Positions 43,414-51,411 of a stretch of DNA of 64,000 nucleotides are shown here, piece by piece. Both the position numbers and the translations under genes were made by a program. Location of the stretch: the NCBI RefSeq assembly GCF_002855515.1, contig NZ_PKRP01000009.1, positions 62,001-126,000 of the forward strand. The letters run 5' to 3'. Position 1 is the first letter of the stretch; the number at the start of each line of letters is the position of its first letter. The notes beneath the pieces were generated by a model. It had not been told where the DNA came from. It did no database searches and saw only the letters and a list, made by a program, of their open reading frames with translations. The DNA is from Rhizobium sp. TH135 (lineage in GTDB: Bacteria > Pseudomonadota > Alphaproteobacteria > Rhizobiales > Rhizobiaceae).

Positions 43414-44316
43414 TTAAGCGTTGGAGAGCCGGAAACCCGTTGCGCCGCCTGCTGTTCCAACGGCGACGCTTCCGGCACGGATGCCGATTGCAAGGCAGGT
43501 TTCCAGAGGGCTGGAGCGCAGCCACCCGTCCACGAAGCCGGCATTGAAGGCGTCGCCGGCGCCAGTGGTGTCGACGACCGGCACGGGCTCGGCCGGCGCG
43601 TGAACGATACAGCCGCCGGATGTCGCCCAGGCCCCGTTGGCGCCGTCCTTCAGCGCGACGCAGGGAAAGGCATGCATCAGGGAGCGGATGGCTGTTTCCG
43701 CATCGGCGCTGCCGGTGATCGCCTGCGCTTCCTCCTGGTTCGGCAAAAACAGGTCCACACCGGCGCAGGCCTTCAGCAGGCCGGGATCGTAGATCAAGTT
43801 CGCATCCCAGCTGGGATCGAGCGAGACCGTGAGACCGTTTGCCTTGGCCCTAGCCACGAGGTCAGGTATCTCGTGCAGTGTTGCATATTCGGCGATATGC
43901 AGGTGTCCTGCCTCAGCCCAATCGAAGGCGTCGGCAAGCGTTGCGGGCAGGGCGGGGCCTGCGCGTCGGGTCAGGAAGGCCCGGTCGTGGGCGACGACCG
44001 TTGCGACAGTGACCTGCGGACCCGCATCGGGCGCATGCTCGATGAAGCGAAGATCGACGCCGCTTTCGCGCATCTGATGGCCGACATGGAGGGACAGCGG
44101 ATCCGTTCCCAGGCGTGCAACGAGGGCGACGTGGCGTCCGGCATGGTGGAAATGCGCGGCCGAAATGAACGCGCCGCCGCCAGCGGCAATGTCCATGCTG
44201 TTGGCGAAGAGTTCACGTCCAAGCACCGGCATTTCGTCCAGTCCGGTGAAAATGAGATCGCAGTAGATCCGCCCGATGGTCAGGACGGCGGCTCTTTCTC
44301 CGGCATATGTCCTCAT
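43414..44316 (-). CDS. PfkB-family sugar kinase
   Basis: This 300-residue ribokinase-like enzyme has the N-terminal GRIYCDLIF and GGGAFISAAHFHHAG segment and the C-terminal DTTGAGDAFNAGF motif with catalytic Asp. Its ATG overlaps the stop of the ABC ATPase gene (ATGA), so it is the last gene of the six-gene operon. It would phosphorylate the sugar released from the imported substrate. The exact sugar is not readable from sequence. Confidence 0.9.
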   Translation of the reverse strand: MRTYAGERAAVLTIGRIYCDLIFTGLDEMPVLGRELFANSMDIAAGGGAFISAAHFHHAGRHVALVARLGTDPLSLHVGHQMRESGVDLRFIEHAPDAGPQVTVATVVAHDRAFLTRRAGPALPATLADAFDWAEAGHLHIAEYATLHEIPDLVARAKANGLTVSLDPSWDANLIYDPGLLKACAGVDLFLPNQEEAQAITGSADAETAIRSLMHAFPCVALKDGANGAWATSGGCIVHAPAEPVPVVDTTGAGDAFNAGFVDGWLRSSPLETCLAIGIRAGSVAVGTAGGATGFRLSNA

Positions 44317-45350
44317 GACCGACCCAGGAACCTCTCTGTCGCGGTATCGAACAGGTAGAGGCTGCCGTTGGCGGCGGTGCAGGTCAATGTGCTGTTTACT
44401 GCCGGCACGAACTTGTCGCGGGCCGTGGCAATTACCGGCGTGCCCGCGACATCCAGGTGGACCAGCGTCTCGGGACCTAGCGGCTCCACGGCAATGACGG
44501 TACCAACGACCTTCATGCCGTTTCCCACCTGGCCCGATTTCGCCACCAGATCATGCGGCCGGATGCCCACGAGGATGTCTCCGGTCTCCGCCAGTTCAAC
44601 GGCATTGCCCTGCCGGCGACCGGCAATCAGGTTCATCGACGGACTGCCGATGAAGCGGGCGGTGAAGACATCCACGGGGCTCTCGTAGAGCTCAGAGGGT
44701 GTGCCGACCTGCAGGATCTTGCCATCACGCATCACCACGATCCGATCGGCCATGGTCATCGCCTCGATCTGGTCATGGGTGACGTAGACTGTCGTGGTCT
44801 TCAGGCGCTGGTGCAGCCGCTTGATCTCGATGCGCATCTGCGCGCGCAGCTGGGCGTCGAGGTTGGACAGCGGCTCATCGAACAGGAAAGCGGAGGGATC
44901 GCGCACCATGGCGCGCCCGATGGCGACGCGCTGGCGCTGGCCGCCGGAGAGGGCCGCCGGCCGGCGGTCGAGGAAAGTTTCCAGACCAAGGATGCGGGCT
45001 GCTTCCTCGATCCGCTTGTCCTTCTCCGCCCTGACGAGCTTTGATGTGTAGAGGCCGAACCCAATGTTTTGCCGCACCGTCAGATGGGGGTAGATCGCGT
45101 AGTTTTGGAACACCATTGCGATGTTGCGCTGCTTCGGTTCGCGCTCGTTGACGACCTCGCTGCCAATCCTGAGAGTGCCGCCCGAGATATCCTCGAGACC
45201 CGCAATCATCCGCAGCGTCGTCGACTTGCCGCATCCGGACGGGCCGACGAAGACGACGAATTCGCCGTCGGCAATCGACAGGTCGATGCCGCGCACCGCC
45301 TCGACCTTGCCATAGCGCTTAACCAGTTTCTCAAGTTTGATCGTCGCCAT
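44313..45350 (-). CDS. Carbohydrate ABC transporter ATPase (UgpC/MsmK type)
   Basis: This 345-residue ATPase has Walker A GPSGCGKST, Q-loop MVFQNYAIYP, signature LSGGQRQR, Walker B FLFDEPLSNLD, H-loop VTHD and a C-terminal OB/TOBE domain (about 240-345, with ILVGIRPHD). Its ATG overlaps the lyase stop (TGATG). It powers the permease pair upstream in the operon. Confidence 0.95.
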   Translation of the reverse strand: MATIKLEKLVKRYGKVEAVRGIDLSIADGEFVVFVGPSGCGKSTTLRMIAGLEDISGGTLRIGSEVVNEREPKQRNIAMVFQNYAIYPHLTVRQNIGFGLYTSKLVRAEKDKRIEEAARILGLETFLDRRPAALSGGQRQRVAIGRAMVRDPSAFLFDEPLSNLDAQLRAQMRIEIKRLHQRLKTTTVYVTHDQIEAMTMADRIVVMRDGKILQVGTPSELYESPVDVFTARFIGSPSMNLIAGRRQGNAVELAETGDILVGIRPHDLVAKSGQVGNGMKVVGTVIAVEPLGPETLVHLDVAGTPVIATARDKFVPAVNSTLTCTAANGSLYLFDTATERFLGRS

Positions 45351-46864
45351 CAACGAGCTCCCGTCAGCGCGGTGAATTTCTGCTCAAGTTCGGTCGCAGC
45401 CGCTGCCTGTCTTGCTGCCGCCTGTTCAGCCTCCGCCTCAAAGGCGGCCAGTCGCTCGCGGTACACGGCAAGGGCTGCCTGCATCGGCGCCAGTGCCGGC
45501 CCGCCGAAACGGTCGCGCACGGCGACGAAATGTTCAGGCGAGACGATGTCCCGGAACTTTTGCTCATCGACAGACGGCGCCCGCCCGACCGAATGCTGGA
45601 AGGCATCTTGGAATGGCTCGTAGCCGTCATTGGGGAGATCGCCCTTGGCGGCAACCACGCTTTTGGCCGTGGTCGCTGCGATCTCGTGGGCCTCGCGGAA
45701 AGACAGGCCTTCGATGCGCACCAGCGAATCCGCCAGTTCCGTAATGGTGATGCAGGAGCGGCGGATGTTCTGGTCGACCCGTTCGGGATCGATGCTGATC
45801 TGGCCGATCAGGGCGGCCAGCAGGTCCAGAACCCGTGAGGCGGAAACGAAGGCCTCATAGCCCATACCCTGGGTTTCGCCCTCGCTGTCGTTCATGTCGG
45901 TAAACGGCGTGTTGTGCATCACGTCGATGACAGTACGGGCGCGCCCGAATGTCTGGCTGGCGAGATGCCGCAAATGCTCGATCGGCACGGGGTTGCGCTT
46001 TTGCGGCATGATCGAGGAGATCTGGACCAGCGCATTGGGCACATAGATCTGCCCCACCTCGAAGCTCGTCCAGAACTGGAAGTCCTGGATCAGTCTACCG
46101 AGATGCAGGAACATCAGCTCGATGGCGGAGTAGGTCGATGTCGTATAGTCCACCGCCGCGATGCAGGAATAGGAATTGCGCTGCGCCGCCGAAAAGCCCA
46201 GCAGTTCGGCCACGCGGGCCCGGTCTATCGGGAAGCCCGAAGTGGTGATCGCCGCCGCCCCCATCGAGGACAGATCGACGATCCGGCGCGCTTCGGCAAA
46301 GCGTTCGATGTCCCGGATCAGGACTTCAATCGCGGCAGAAAGATAGTGGCCGAAGGTCGAGGGCTGGGCCGGCTGCCCGTGGGTGTAGGCAACGATGAGG
46401 GTAGCCTGCTGGCGATCGGCAGCGTCGATCATGACGGCCAGAAGCGCCCGTGCCTTGACCATCAGCGCATCGATGCGCTCCTTCAGGCCCAGCTTGAACA
46501 GGGTGTGGTCGATGTCGTTGCGGGAGCGGGCCGTGTGCAGGCGGCCGGCGATGTCGACGCCGATGCGCGCCTTCAATTCCCTCTCAATCAGGAAGAAGAA
46601 GTCTTCTACCTCGCCGGTATAGACGAGGGTCGACGGATCGATCTCGGCATCGATTGCCTCCAGCGCGCCGGCAATCCGTCCAGCGGTGTCGCGGTCCAGA
46701 ATGCCTGTTTCGACGAGCATGACCAGATGCGCGCGGTCGATGCGGCGGAACGCCTCGACATGGTGCCCCTTGGCACCGTCGAACAGCGGGCGCAGCACGG
46801 TTTCCTTGTAGACCGGATCGGGAAAGTGGCTGGTATCGGAAAGTCGCGGGTTCATGTCCGCCAT
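45350..46864 (-). CDS. Argininosuccinate lyase-like enzyme in a sugar ABC operon
   Basis: This 504-residue member of the fumarase/aspartase superfamily has ArgH-like motifs: RLHTARSRNDIDHTLF, AYTHGQPAQPSTFGHYL, and the signature SSIMPQKRNPVPIEHLRHL holding the catalytic serine loop. It has a charged, alanine-rich C-terminal extension of about 60 residues. It sits between the permease and ATPase genes of a sugar transporter, not with arginine genes, so it is unlikely to be the biosynthetic ArgH. It may remove fumarate from an imported N-succinyl (aspartyl-like) conjugate, by analogy with the ArgH-like EDDS lyase. That is inference. Confidence 0.85.
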   Translation of the reverse strand: MADMNPRLSDTSHFPDPVYKETVLRPLFDGAKGHHVEAFRRIDRAHLVMLVETGILDRDTAGRIAGALEAIDAEIDPSTLVYTGEVEDFFFLIERELKARIGVDIAGRLHTARSRNDIDHTLFKLGLKERIDALMVKARALLAVMIDAADRQQATLIVAYTHGQPAQPSTFGHYLSAAIEVLIRDIERFAEARRIVDLSSMGAAAITTSGFPIDRARVAELLGFSAAQRNSYSCIAAVDYTTSTYSAIELMFLHLGRLIQDFQFWTSFEVGQIYVPNALVQISSIMPQKRNPVPIEHLRHLASQTFGRARTVIDVMHNTPFTDMNDSEGETQGMGYEAFVSASRVLDLLAALIGQISIDPERVDQNIRRSCITITELADSLVRIEGLSFREAHEIAATTAKSVVAAKGDLPNDGYEPFQDAFQHSVGRAPSVDEQKFRDIVSPEHFVAVRDRFGGPALAPMQAALAVYRERLAAFEAEAEQAAARQAAAATELEQKFTALTGAR

Positions 46865-46868
46865 GGTC

Positions 46869-47711
46869 TTATCCTTTCAGGCCGGCAAGCATGACACCGC
46901 GAACGATGTAGCGTTGCAGGACGAGGAACACGAGAAGCGTCGGCAGGGTGGCGATGGCGGCCCCCGTCATGATCATTTCCCACTGGATCGATTGCTCCAC
47001 CGCGAAGCTCGAAAGCCCGACCGGCAGGGTGTAGAGTTCCTTGCTGGTGGTGACGATGAGGGGCCAGAAGAAGGCCGTCCAGTTGCCGAGGAAGGTGAAG
47101 ATGGCCAGCGCCGACAGGGCCGGGGTGACCAGCGGCATCGCCACTTTCCACCAGATCTGGAATTCGTTGAGCCCGTCGACCCGTGCCGCCTCGATGAAAT
47201 CGTTGGGTACCGTTTCGAAGAACTGCTTCATCAGGAACGTGCCGAAGGCGGTCATCATGCCCGGAAACATGATGCCCCAATAGCTGTCCAGCCAGCCGAG
47301 CTGGCTCGACATCAGGTACCACGGGATGACAAGCATTTCCGTCGGAATCATCAGCGTCGAGAGGATGGCGATGAAGATGAACTGCCGTCCGCGAAACTGG
47401 AATTTGGCAAGCGTGTAGCCGACAAGGCTGTCGAAGAAGCAGTTCGACACCGTCACGGCCAGCGCGACGAGCGTCGAATTGAGAAACCAGCGCATGAAGC
47501 GCCCGTCCGCAAGGACCGCGATGTAGTTGGCAAGCGTCGGAGCGGCGGGGATCAGCCTGAGGTCGTAGACCTGGTCCGCGGTCTTCAGCGAAGTGGAGAA
47601 CATGAAAGCGAGCGGCGAGATCATGATCACGCCGCCAATGAACAGCAGCGTCCAGGCGACGATGCGGCCGGGGCGAATGCCGGCGCGGTGAAGAACGGGC
47701 GCTTCGCTCAT
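46869..47711 (-). CDS. Carbohydrate ABC permease (MalG type)
   Basis: This 280-residue permease has six helices and the EAA motif region EAARVDGLNEFQIWWKVAMPLVTPAL (about residues 180-205). It ends near the cytoplasmic side with QRYIVRGVMLAGLKG, the usual MalG ending. It overlaps the partner permease stop by ATGA. Confidence 0.93.
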   Translation of the reverse strand: MSEAPVLHRAGIRPGRIVAWTLLFIGGVIMISPLAFMFSTSLKTADQVYDLRLIPAAPTLANYIAVLADGRFMRWFLNSTLVALAVTVSNCFFDSLVGYTLAKFQFRGRQFIFIAILSTLMIPTEMLVIPWYLMSSQLGWLDSYWGIMFPGMMTAFGTFLMKQFFETVPNDFIEAARVDGLNEFQIWWKVAMPLVTPALSALAIFTFLGNWTAFFWPLIVTTSKELYTLPVGLSSFAVEQSIQWEMIMTGAAIATLPTLLVFLVLQRYIVRGVMLAGLKG

Positions 47712-48643
47712 TTCTTTTCCCTCAGGATGAAGAGTTGCAGCAGCGACACGATCATCAGGATGACGAACAGCACCACCGTCTGCGCGGCTGCATAGCCCAT
47801 GGCATAGGAATTGAACGCCGTCTGGTAGATCATCAGCACCAGCGGCTTGGTCGATCCGAGCGGTCCGCCGGGATCATTGGTTGTCATGTTGTAGACCTGG
47901 TCGAAGATGCGCAGGAACCCGATCGACGAGAACACAACCAGGAAAACCGTGGTCGGCTTGAGCAGCGGCAGCGTGATCTTGCGAAGGATTGCCCACTCGC
48001 CCAGACCATCGATGCGGGCCGCTTCGTAGAAGGTCGTCGGGATCGCGCGCAGGCCGGCCATGAAGATGATGATCTGGAAGCCGAGGCCCGCCCAGATCGC
48101 GGTCACCATGATCGACAACAGCGCCTGGTCCGTCGAGCGGATGAAGGGTTGCTGGGGAATGCCGATCATGCCGAAGATGTCGTTGATCACGCCGATCGGA
48201 GGCGGCTGATAGAACCACCGCCAGACCCAGGCCATGGCGGCGGCTGTGGTGAGGAAGGGCAGGAAATACAGCGCCCGGATGAAGTTGTGCATGAAGCGGA
48301 CGCGGTCTAGGAAATAGGCGATGACAAAGGCCAGCAGCAGGCTGATTGGCGTGCCGATGATCAGGTAGGTGAAGGTGTTCTTGAACACCTTCCAGAATTG
48401 CGGGTCCTTGAACAGCTTGATGTAGTTGGCAAACCCCACGAGCTTGGCCGGCCGCAGCAGGTCCCAGTTGGTGAAGGACAGATAGAAGGCCTGTAAGGTC
48501 GGATAGAAACGGATCACCGCGTAGAAAAGGATGGGCAGGGCCAGAAAGCCCCAGACCCAGAGCAGCCGTTTCGTCTGCATGGAGAGGCGGTCACCGCCGC
48601 CGGGGCGACCAGCGGTCGCCCCTTGCTGTTCAATCACCGCCAT
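47708..48643 (-). CDS. Carbohydrate ABC permease (MalF/UgpA type)
   Basis: This 311-residue permease has six main helices and the motif EAARIDGLGEWAILRKITLPLLKP near residue 215. It follows the binding protein after 14 bases and pairs with the permease at 46869. Confidence 0.93.
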   Translation of the reverse strand: MAVIEQQGATAGRPGGGDRLSMQTKRLLWVWGFLALPILFYAVIRFYPTLQAFYLSFTNWDLLRPAKLVGFANYIKLFKDPQFWKVFKNTFTYLIIGTPISLLLAFVIAYFLDRVRFMHNFIRALYFLPFLTTAAAMAWVWRWFYQPPPIGVINDIFGMIGIPQQPFIRSTDQALLSIMVTAIWAGLGFQIIIFMAGLRAIPTTFYEAARIDGLGEWAILRKITLPLLKPTTVFLVVFSSIGFLRIFDQVYNMTTNDPGGPLGSTKPLVLMIYQTAFNSYAMGYAAAQTVVLFVILMIVSLLQLFILREKK

Positions 48644-48657
48644 GATCGGCTCCGATG

Positions 48658-49911
48658 TCAGGGCTTGGCCGCGTCGATGATTTCCTGCTCAGCCGCTGCC
48701 GCCTGTTTCAGGGATTCGGCGACCGGCTGGTTTTCCAGGAGAACCCGGTTGACCATGTCGATGGCGTTCTGGCGCTGTGCGGCTTCATCCACGAACTTGG
48801 TGGTATGGGAGTATTCCAGCCCCTTCAGGAACGGTCCGAAGATCGGATCCTTGAGGTTGGCGTCGGTAAGCGCTGCGGTGCGGCGTGCAGGCAGTTCACC
48901 CACCGTCTTGAGCCAGATATCCATGGCTTCAGGGGAGGTGATATAGGCCAGGAACTTCTTCGAGGCTTCCAGCTCTTCACCTGTGGTCTTGGCATTGATG
49001 CCATTTGCAAAGTAGCTGGCATAGTTGGAGCGGACGCCGTCTGCATTGGCGGGCAGTTCGGTGACGCCCCATTCGAAGTCCTTGATGGTGAGGAAAGAGC
49101 CGAGGCGGAAGGTGCCGTCGATCGTCATGCCGGCCTTGCCGCCGCGGAAAGCTGCCTGGCCCTCGTCCATGAAGCCGGCCTGGCCGATCTTCTTTTCAAG
49201 CTGCAGGCTGGTGTAGAAGGTCAGCGCCTTCAGGCCTGCCTCGCTGTCATAGGCAACCTTGGTGTCGCCATCGGTATAAGGCTCGCCGCCGAATTGGCGG
49301 ATCAGGACTTCACGCCACCACTGGTGGTCCTGCCCGCCCATGTCGAGCGTCGAGCCGGCCACGGTGAGGTTGCCCGAGGCATCGCGCTGGGCAATCTTTT
49401 CAGCAGCAGCTACGTATTCGTCAAGCGTCTTGGGCGGGTTGTTCGGGTCGAGGCCTGCTTCGGTGAACAGCTTCTTGTTGTAGAAGAGCGCGAGCGAACG
49501 GACCGCTGTCGGCAGGCCGTAATAGTCCTCGCCACGCTTCATCGCCGTTACGATCGGGAAAAATTCACTCTCGATCTTGTCATGCGGGAAGGCATCGGTC
49601 GGAAGCGGCTGCAGGATGCCGCCGGCGGCAAACTTGTCGAGCCAGCCGTAGAACAGCTGCATCACGTCAGGGCCATTGCCCGACATGTTGGCTGCGATCA
49701 CGCGGGTCTGGTAATCGGCATAGGGAAAGGTCACCTGTTTCACGGTGATGTCGGGATTGGCCTTCTGAAACTCGGCGATCAGCTGGTCCATCGCCTTGAC
49801 GCGCGTATCGAAGACATACTGCCAGTATTCGATTTCCACCGCCTGAGCGGCATTGAATGCCAATGTGCTGAATCCGGCGACGAGACCGGCGAACAAAGTT
49901 GCCTTGCGCAT
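48658..49911 (-). CDS. Extracellular sugar-binding protein of the ABC transporter
   Basis: This 417-residue protein starts at 49911, with GGAGGC close upstream; a longer frame to 50049 has no leader. The signal peptide ends near AQA-VEIEYW (residue 23). The family segments VTFPYADYQTRVIAAN, PDVMQLFYGW and KAGMTIDGTFRLG are present. It delivers substrate to the permeases. It is the first gene of the operon and is divergent from a ROK regulator across 252 bases. Confidence 0.93.
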   Translation of the reverse strand: MRKATLFAGLVAGFSTLAFNAAQAVEIEYWQYVFDTRVKAMDQLIAEFQKANPDITVKQVTFPYADYQTRVIAANMSGNGPDVMQLFYGWLDKFAAGGILQPLPTDAFPHDKIESEFFPIVTAMKRGEDYYGLPTAVRSLALFYNKKLFTEAGLDPNNPPKTLDEYVAAAEKIAQRDASGNLTVAGSTLDMGGQDHQWWREVLIRQFGGEPYTDGDTKVAYDSEAGLKALTFYTSLQLEKKIGQAGFMDEGQAAFRGGKAGMTIDGTFRLGSFLTIKDFEWGVTELPANADGVRSNYASYFANGINAKTTGEELEASKKFLAYITSPEAMDIWLKTVGELPARRTAALTDANLKDPIFGPFLKGLEYSHTTKFVDEAAQRQNAIDMVNRVLLENQPVAESLKQAAAAEQEIIDAAKP

Positions 49912-50084
49912 GTGAGCCTCCAGTTTCCCCGCCGGCTTTTCCGGTCTTGGGGGTTGTTCCCTGCGTCCATCACCGTTGGCGTGACAGCACGCTCCAACAT
50001 CCGGGGATTGTGCATTCCCGGCGGACCGACGGCCTTTCCTGACCGTCATTCGATGACTACGGTCTCCCGAGATTGGTCGGATGT

Positions 50085-50111
50085 CAATAAGATAATTTAC
50101 TTGAATTATTG
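50085..50111. promoter_or_regulatory. AT-rich inverted repeat in the ROK/ABC divergent promoter
   Basis: CAATAA and TTATTG lie 15 bases apart, with AATT pairs inside (AATTTACTTGAATT). It sits 52 bases upstream of the ROK regulator start. AT-rich palindromes are typical NagC/Mlc-type operators. Modest evidence. Confidence 0.4.
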
Positions 50112-50163
50112 TATTGCGAGCGCCGGCTTTTGGACGCTATGAATTTCGAGTGAGGAAAGCGAC

Positions 50164-51393
50164 ATGACCCTACACCCGATCGGGAATCACCCTGTTGCCA
50201 TCGGCAAGAACCCGGAGCGCAGCCGCGACCATAATCGCCGGGTGGTGCTGGATATCGTGCGCCAGCACGAAACCCTGGGGCGTGCTCACATCGCGAAGCT
50301 GACGCAACTGACGCAGCAGGCGGTCGCAAACATCGTCGATGAACTGGTGGGCGAAGGCCTGCTGATGGAAATGGGGCGGCTTCGGACAGGCCGGGGTCAG
50401 CCGCCGATCCAGTTTGCTGTGAACCCCGAGGGTGGCGTGACGATCGGCGTCGAAATCGCTGCCGACCACATCGTCACCGTGGCGCTGGATCTGTCTGGCC
50501 GGCTGAAGGCGCAGCGCATCCTCTCGCTGCGGGACCGGGAGCCGGACAATATCCTGTCGACATTCGCGTCCGAGTTTAACGCGATGCGGGAGATTGCAGG
50601 CTCCAGGCATTTTGGCACCGGTGTGGTCATGCCGGGGCCTTTCGAGATCGAGGGTATGAGTTCGGTTGGCCCGACCACTCTGCCGGGCTGGGCCGGGCGC
50701 GATGCCGCCCAGGCCCTGAGCGAAGCCTGCGGACATCAGGTCATCGTCGAGAACGACGCAACGGCTGCAGCCGTGGGTGAGCGGCTGTTCGGGGCGGGCC
50801 TCGCCATTTCTAATTTCTGCATGGTCTATTTCGGCGTGGGTCTCGGGCTTGGCATCATCCAGGATGGCGCGCCCTATCGGGGAGCCTTCGGAAATGCCGG
50901 CGAGATCGGCCATGTCACCGTCATGCCCAGGGGCAAGCAATGCCCCTCTTGCGGACAGCGCGGTTGCCTGGAAGGCTATGTGTCCACATATGCGCTGAAG
51001 GAAAAGCTAGGCTCCGCCGGGATTGTTGCCCCGTCCTTCGACGACCTCGAGCGGCTTCATGCCGAGCGCCATCCGGTCATCGTCGACTGGGTGGAAGAGG
51101 CCGCCATGTACCTGGGGCCCATGGTGGCGATGCTGGAAAACATCCTCGACCCGCAGACACTCATCTTCGGCGGCACGCTGCCCGATTCGATCATCGATGA
51201 CGTCATCGCCCACATGGCGCCGCTGCCAGTCTCGGTCGCGAGCCGCCGCGAGCGCGATCTGGCGCGCGTGATCCGCGGCCAGACCGGCCAGTTGACGGCG
51301 GCGCTGGGTGCCGCCGCCCTTCCCTTATTCGACATGGTGACGCCGAAGCTGGAGATATCGCTCCGTGCTTCCGGCGGTTCCATCGCGCCATGA
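50164..51393 (+). CDS. ROK-family transcriptional regulator
   Basis: This 409-residue protein has a winged helix at residues 28-75 (LGRAHIAKLTQLTQQAVANIV). A ROK sugar-kinase fold follows, with ENDATAAAVGE, GEIGHVTV and zinc motif CPSCGQRGCLEGY. It should repress the divergent ABC operon and respond to a sugar or sugar phosphate. The ROK fold retains the catalytic Asp, so kinase activity cannot be excluded. Confidence 0.92.
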   Translation: MTLHPIGNHPVAIGKNPERSRDHNRRVVLDIVRQHETLGRAHIAKLTQLTQQAVANIVDELVGEGLLMEMGRLRTGRGQPPIQFAVNPEGGVTIGVEIAADHIVTVALDLSGRLKAQRILSLRDREPDNILSTFASEFNAMREIAGSRHFGTGVVMPGPFEIEGMSSVGPTTLPGWAGRDAAQALSEACGHQVIVENDATAAAVGERLFGAGLAISNFCMVYFGVGLGLGIIQDGAPYRGAFGNAGEIGHVTVMPRGKQCPSCGQRGCLEGYVSTYALKEKLGSAGIVAPSFDDLERLHAERHPVIVDWVEEAAMYLGPMVAMLENILDPQTLIFGGTLPDSIIDDVIAHMAPLPVSVASRRERDLARVIRGQTGQLTAALGAAALPLFDMVTPKLEISLRASGGSIAP

Positions 51394-51411
51394 CAACCTG
51401 AGGAGACCCGC

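Noticed and set aside
45350..46864. Naming the lyase argH of arginine biosynthesis
   Set aside because: It is translationally coupled to a sugar ABC ATPase and far from arginine genes, so the biosynthetic name would mislead.
46854..47795. 313-codon plus-strand frame opposite the sugar permeases
   Set aside because: It is highly charged, with a composition typical of antisense frames in GC-rich genes, and lies fully over recognised permease genes.
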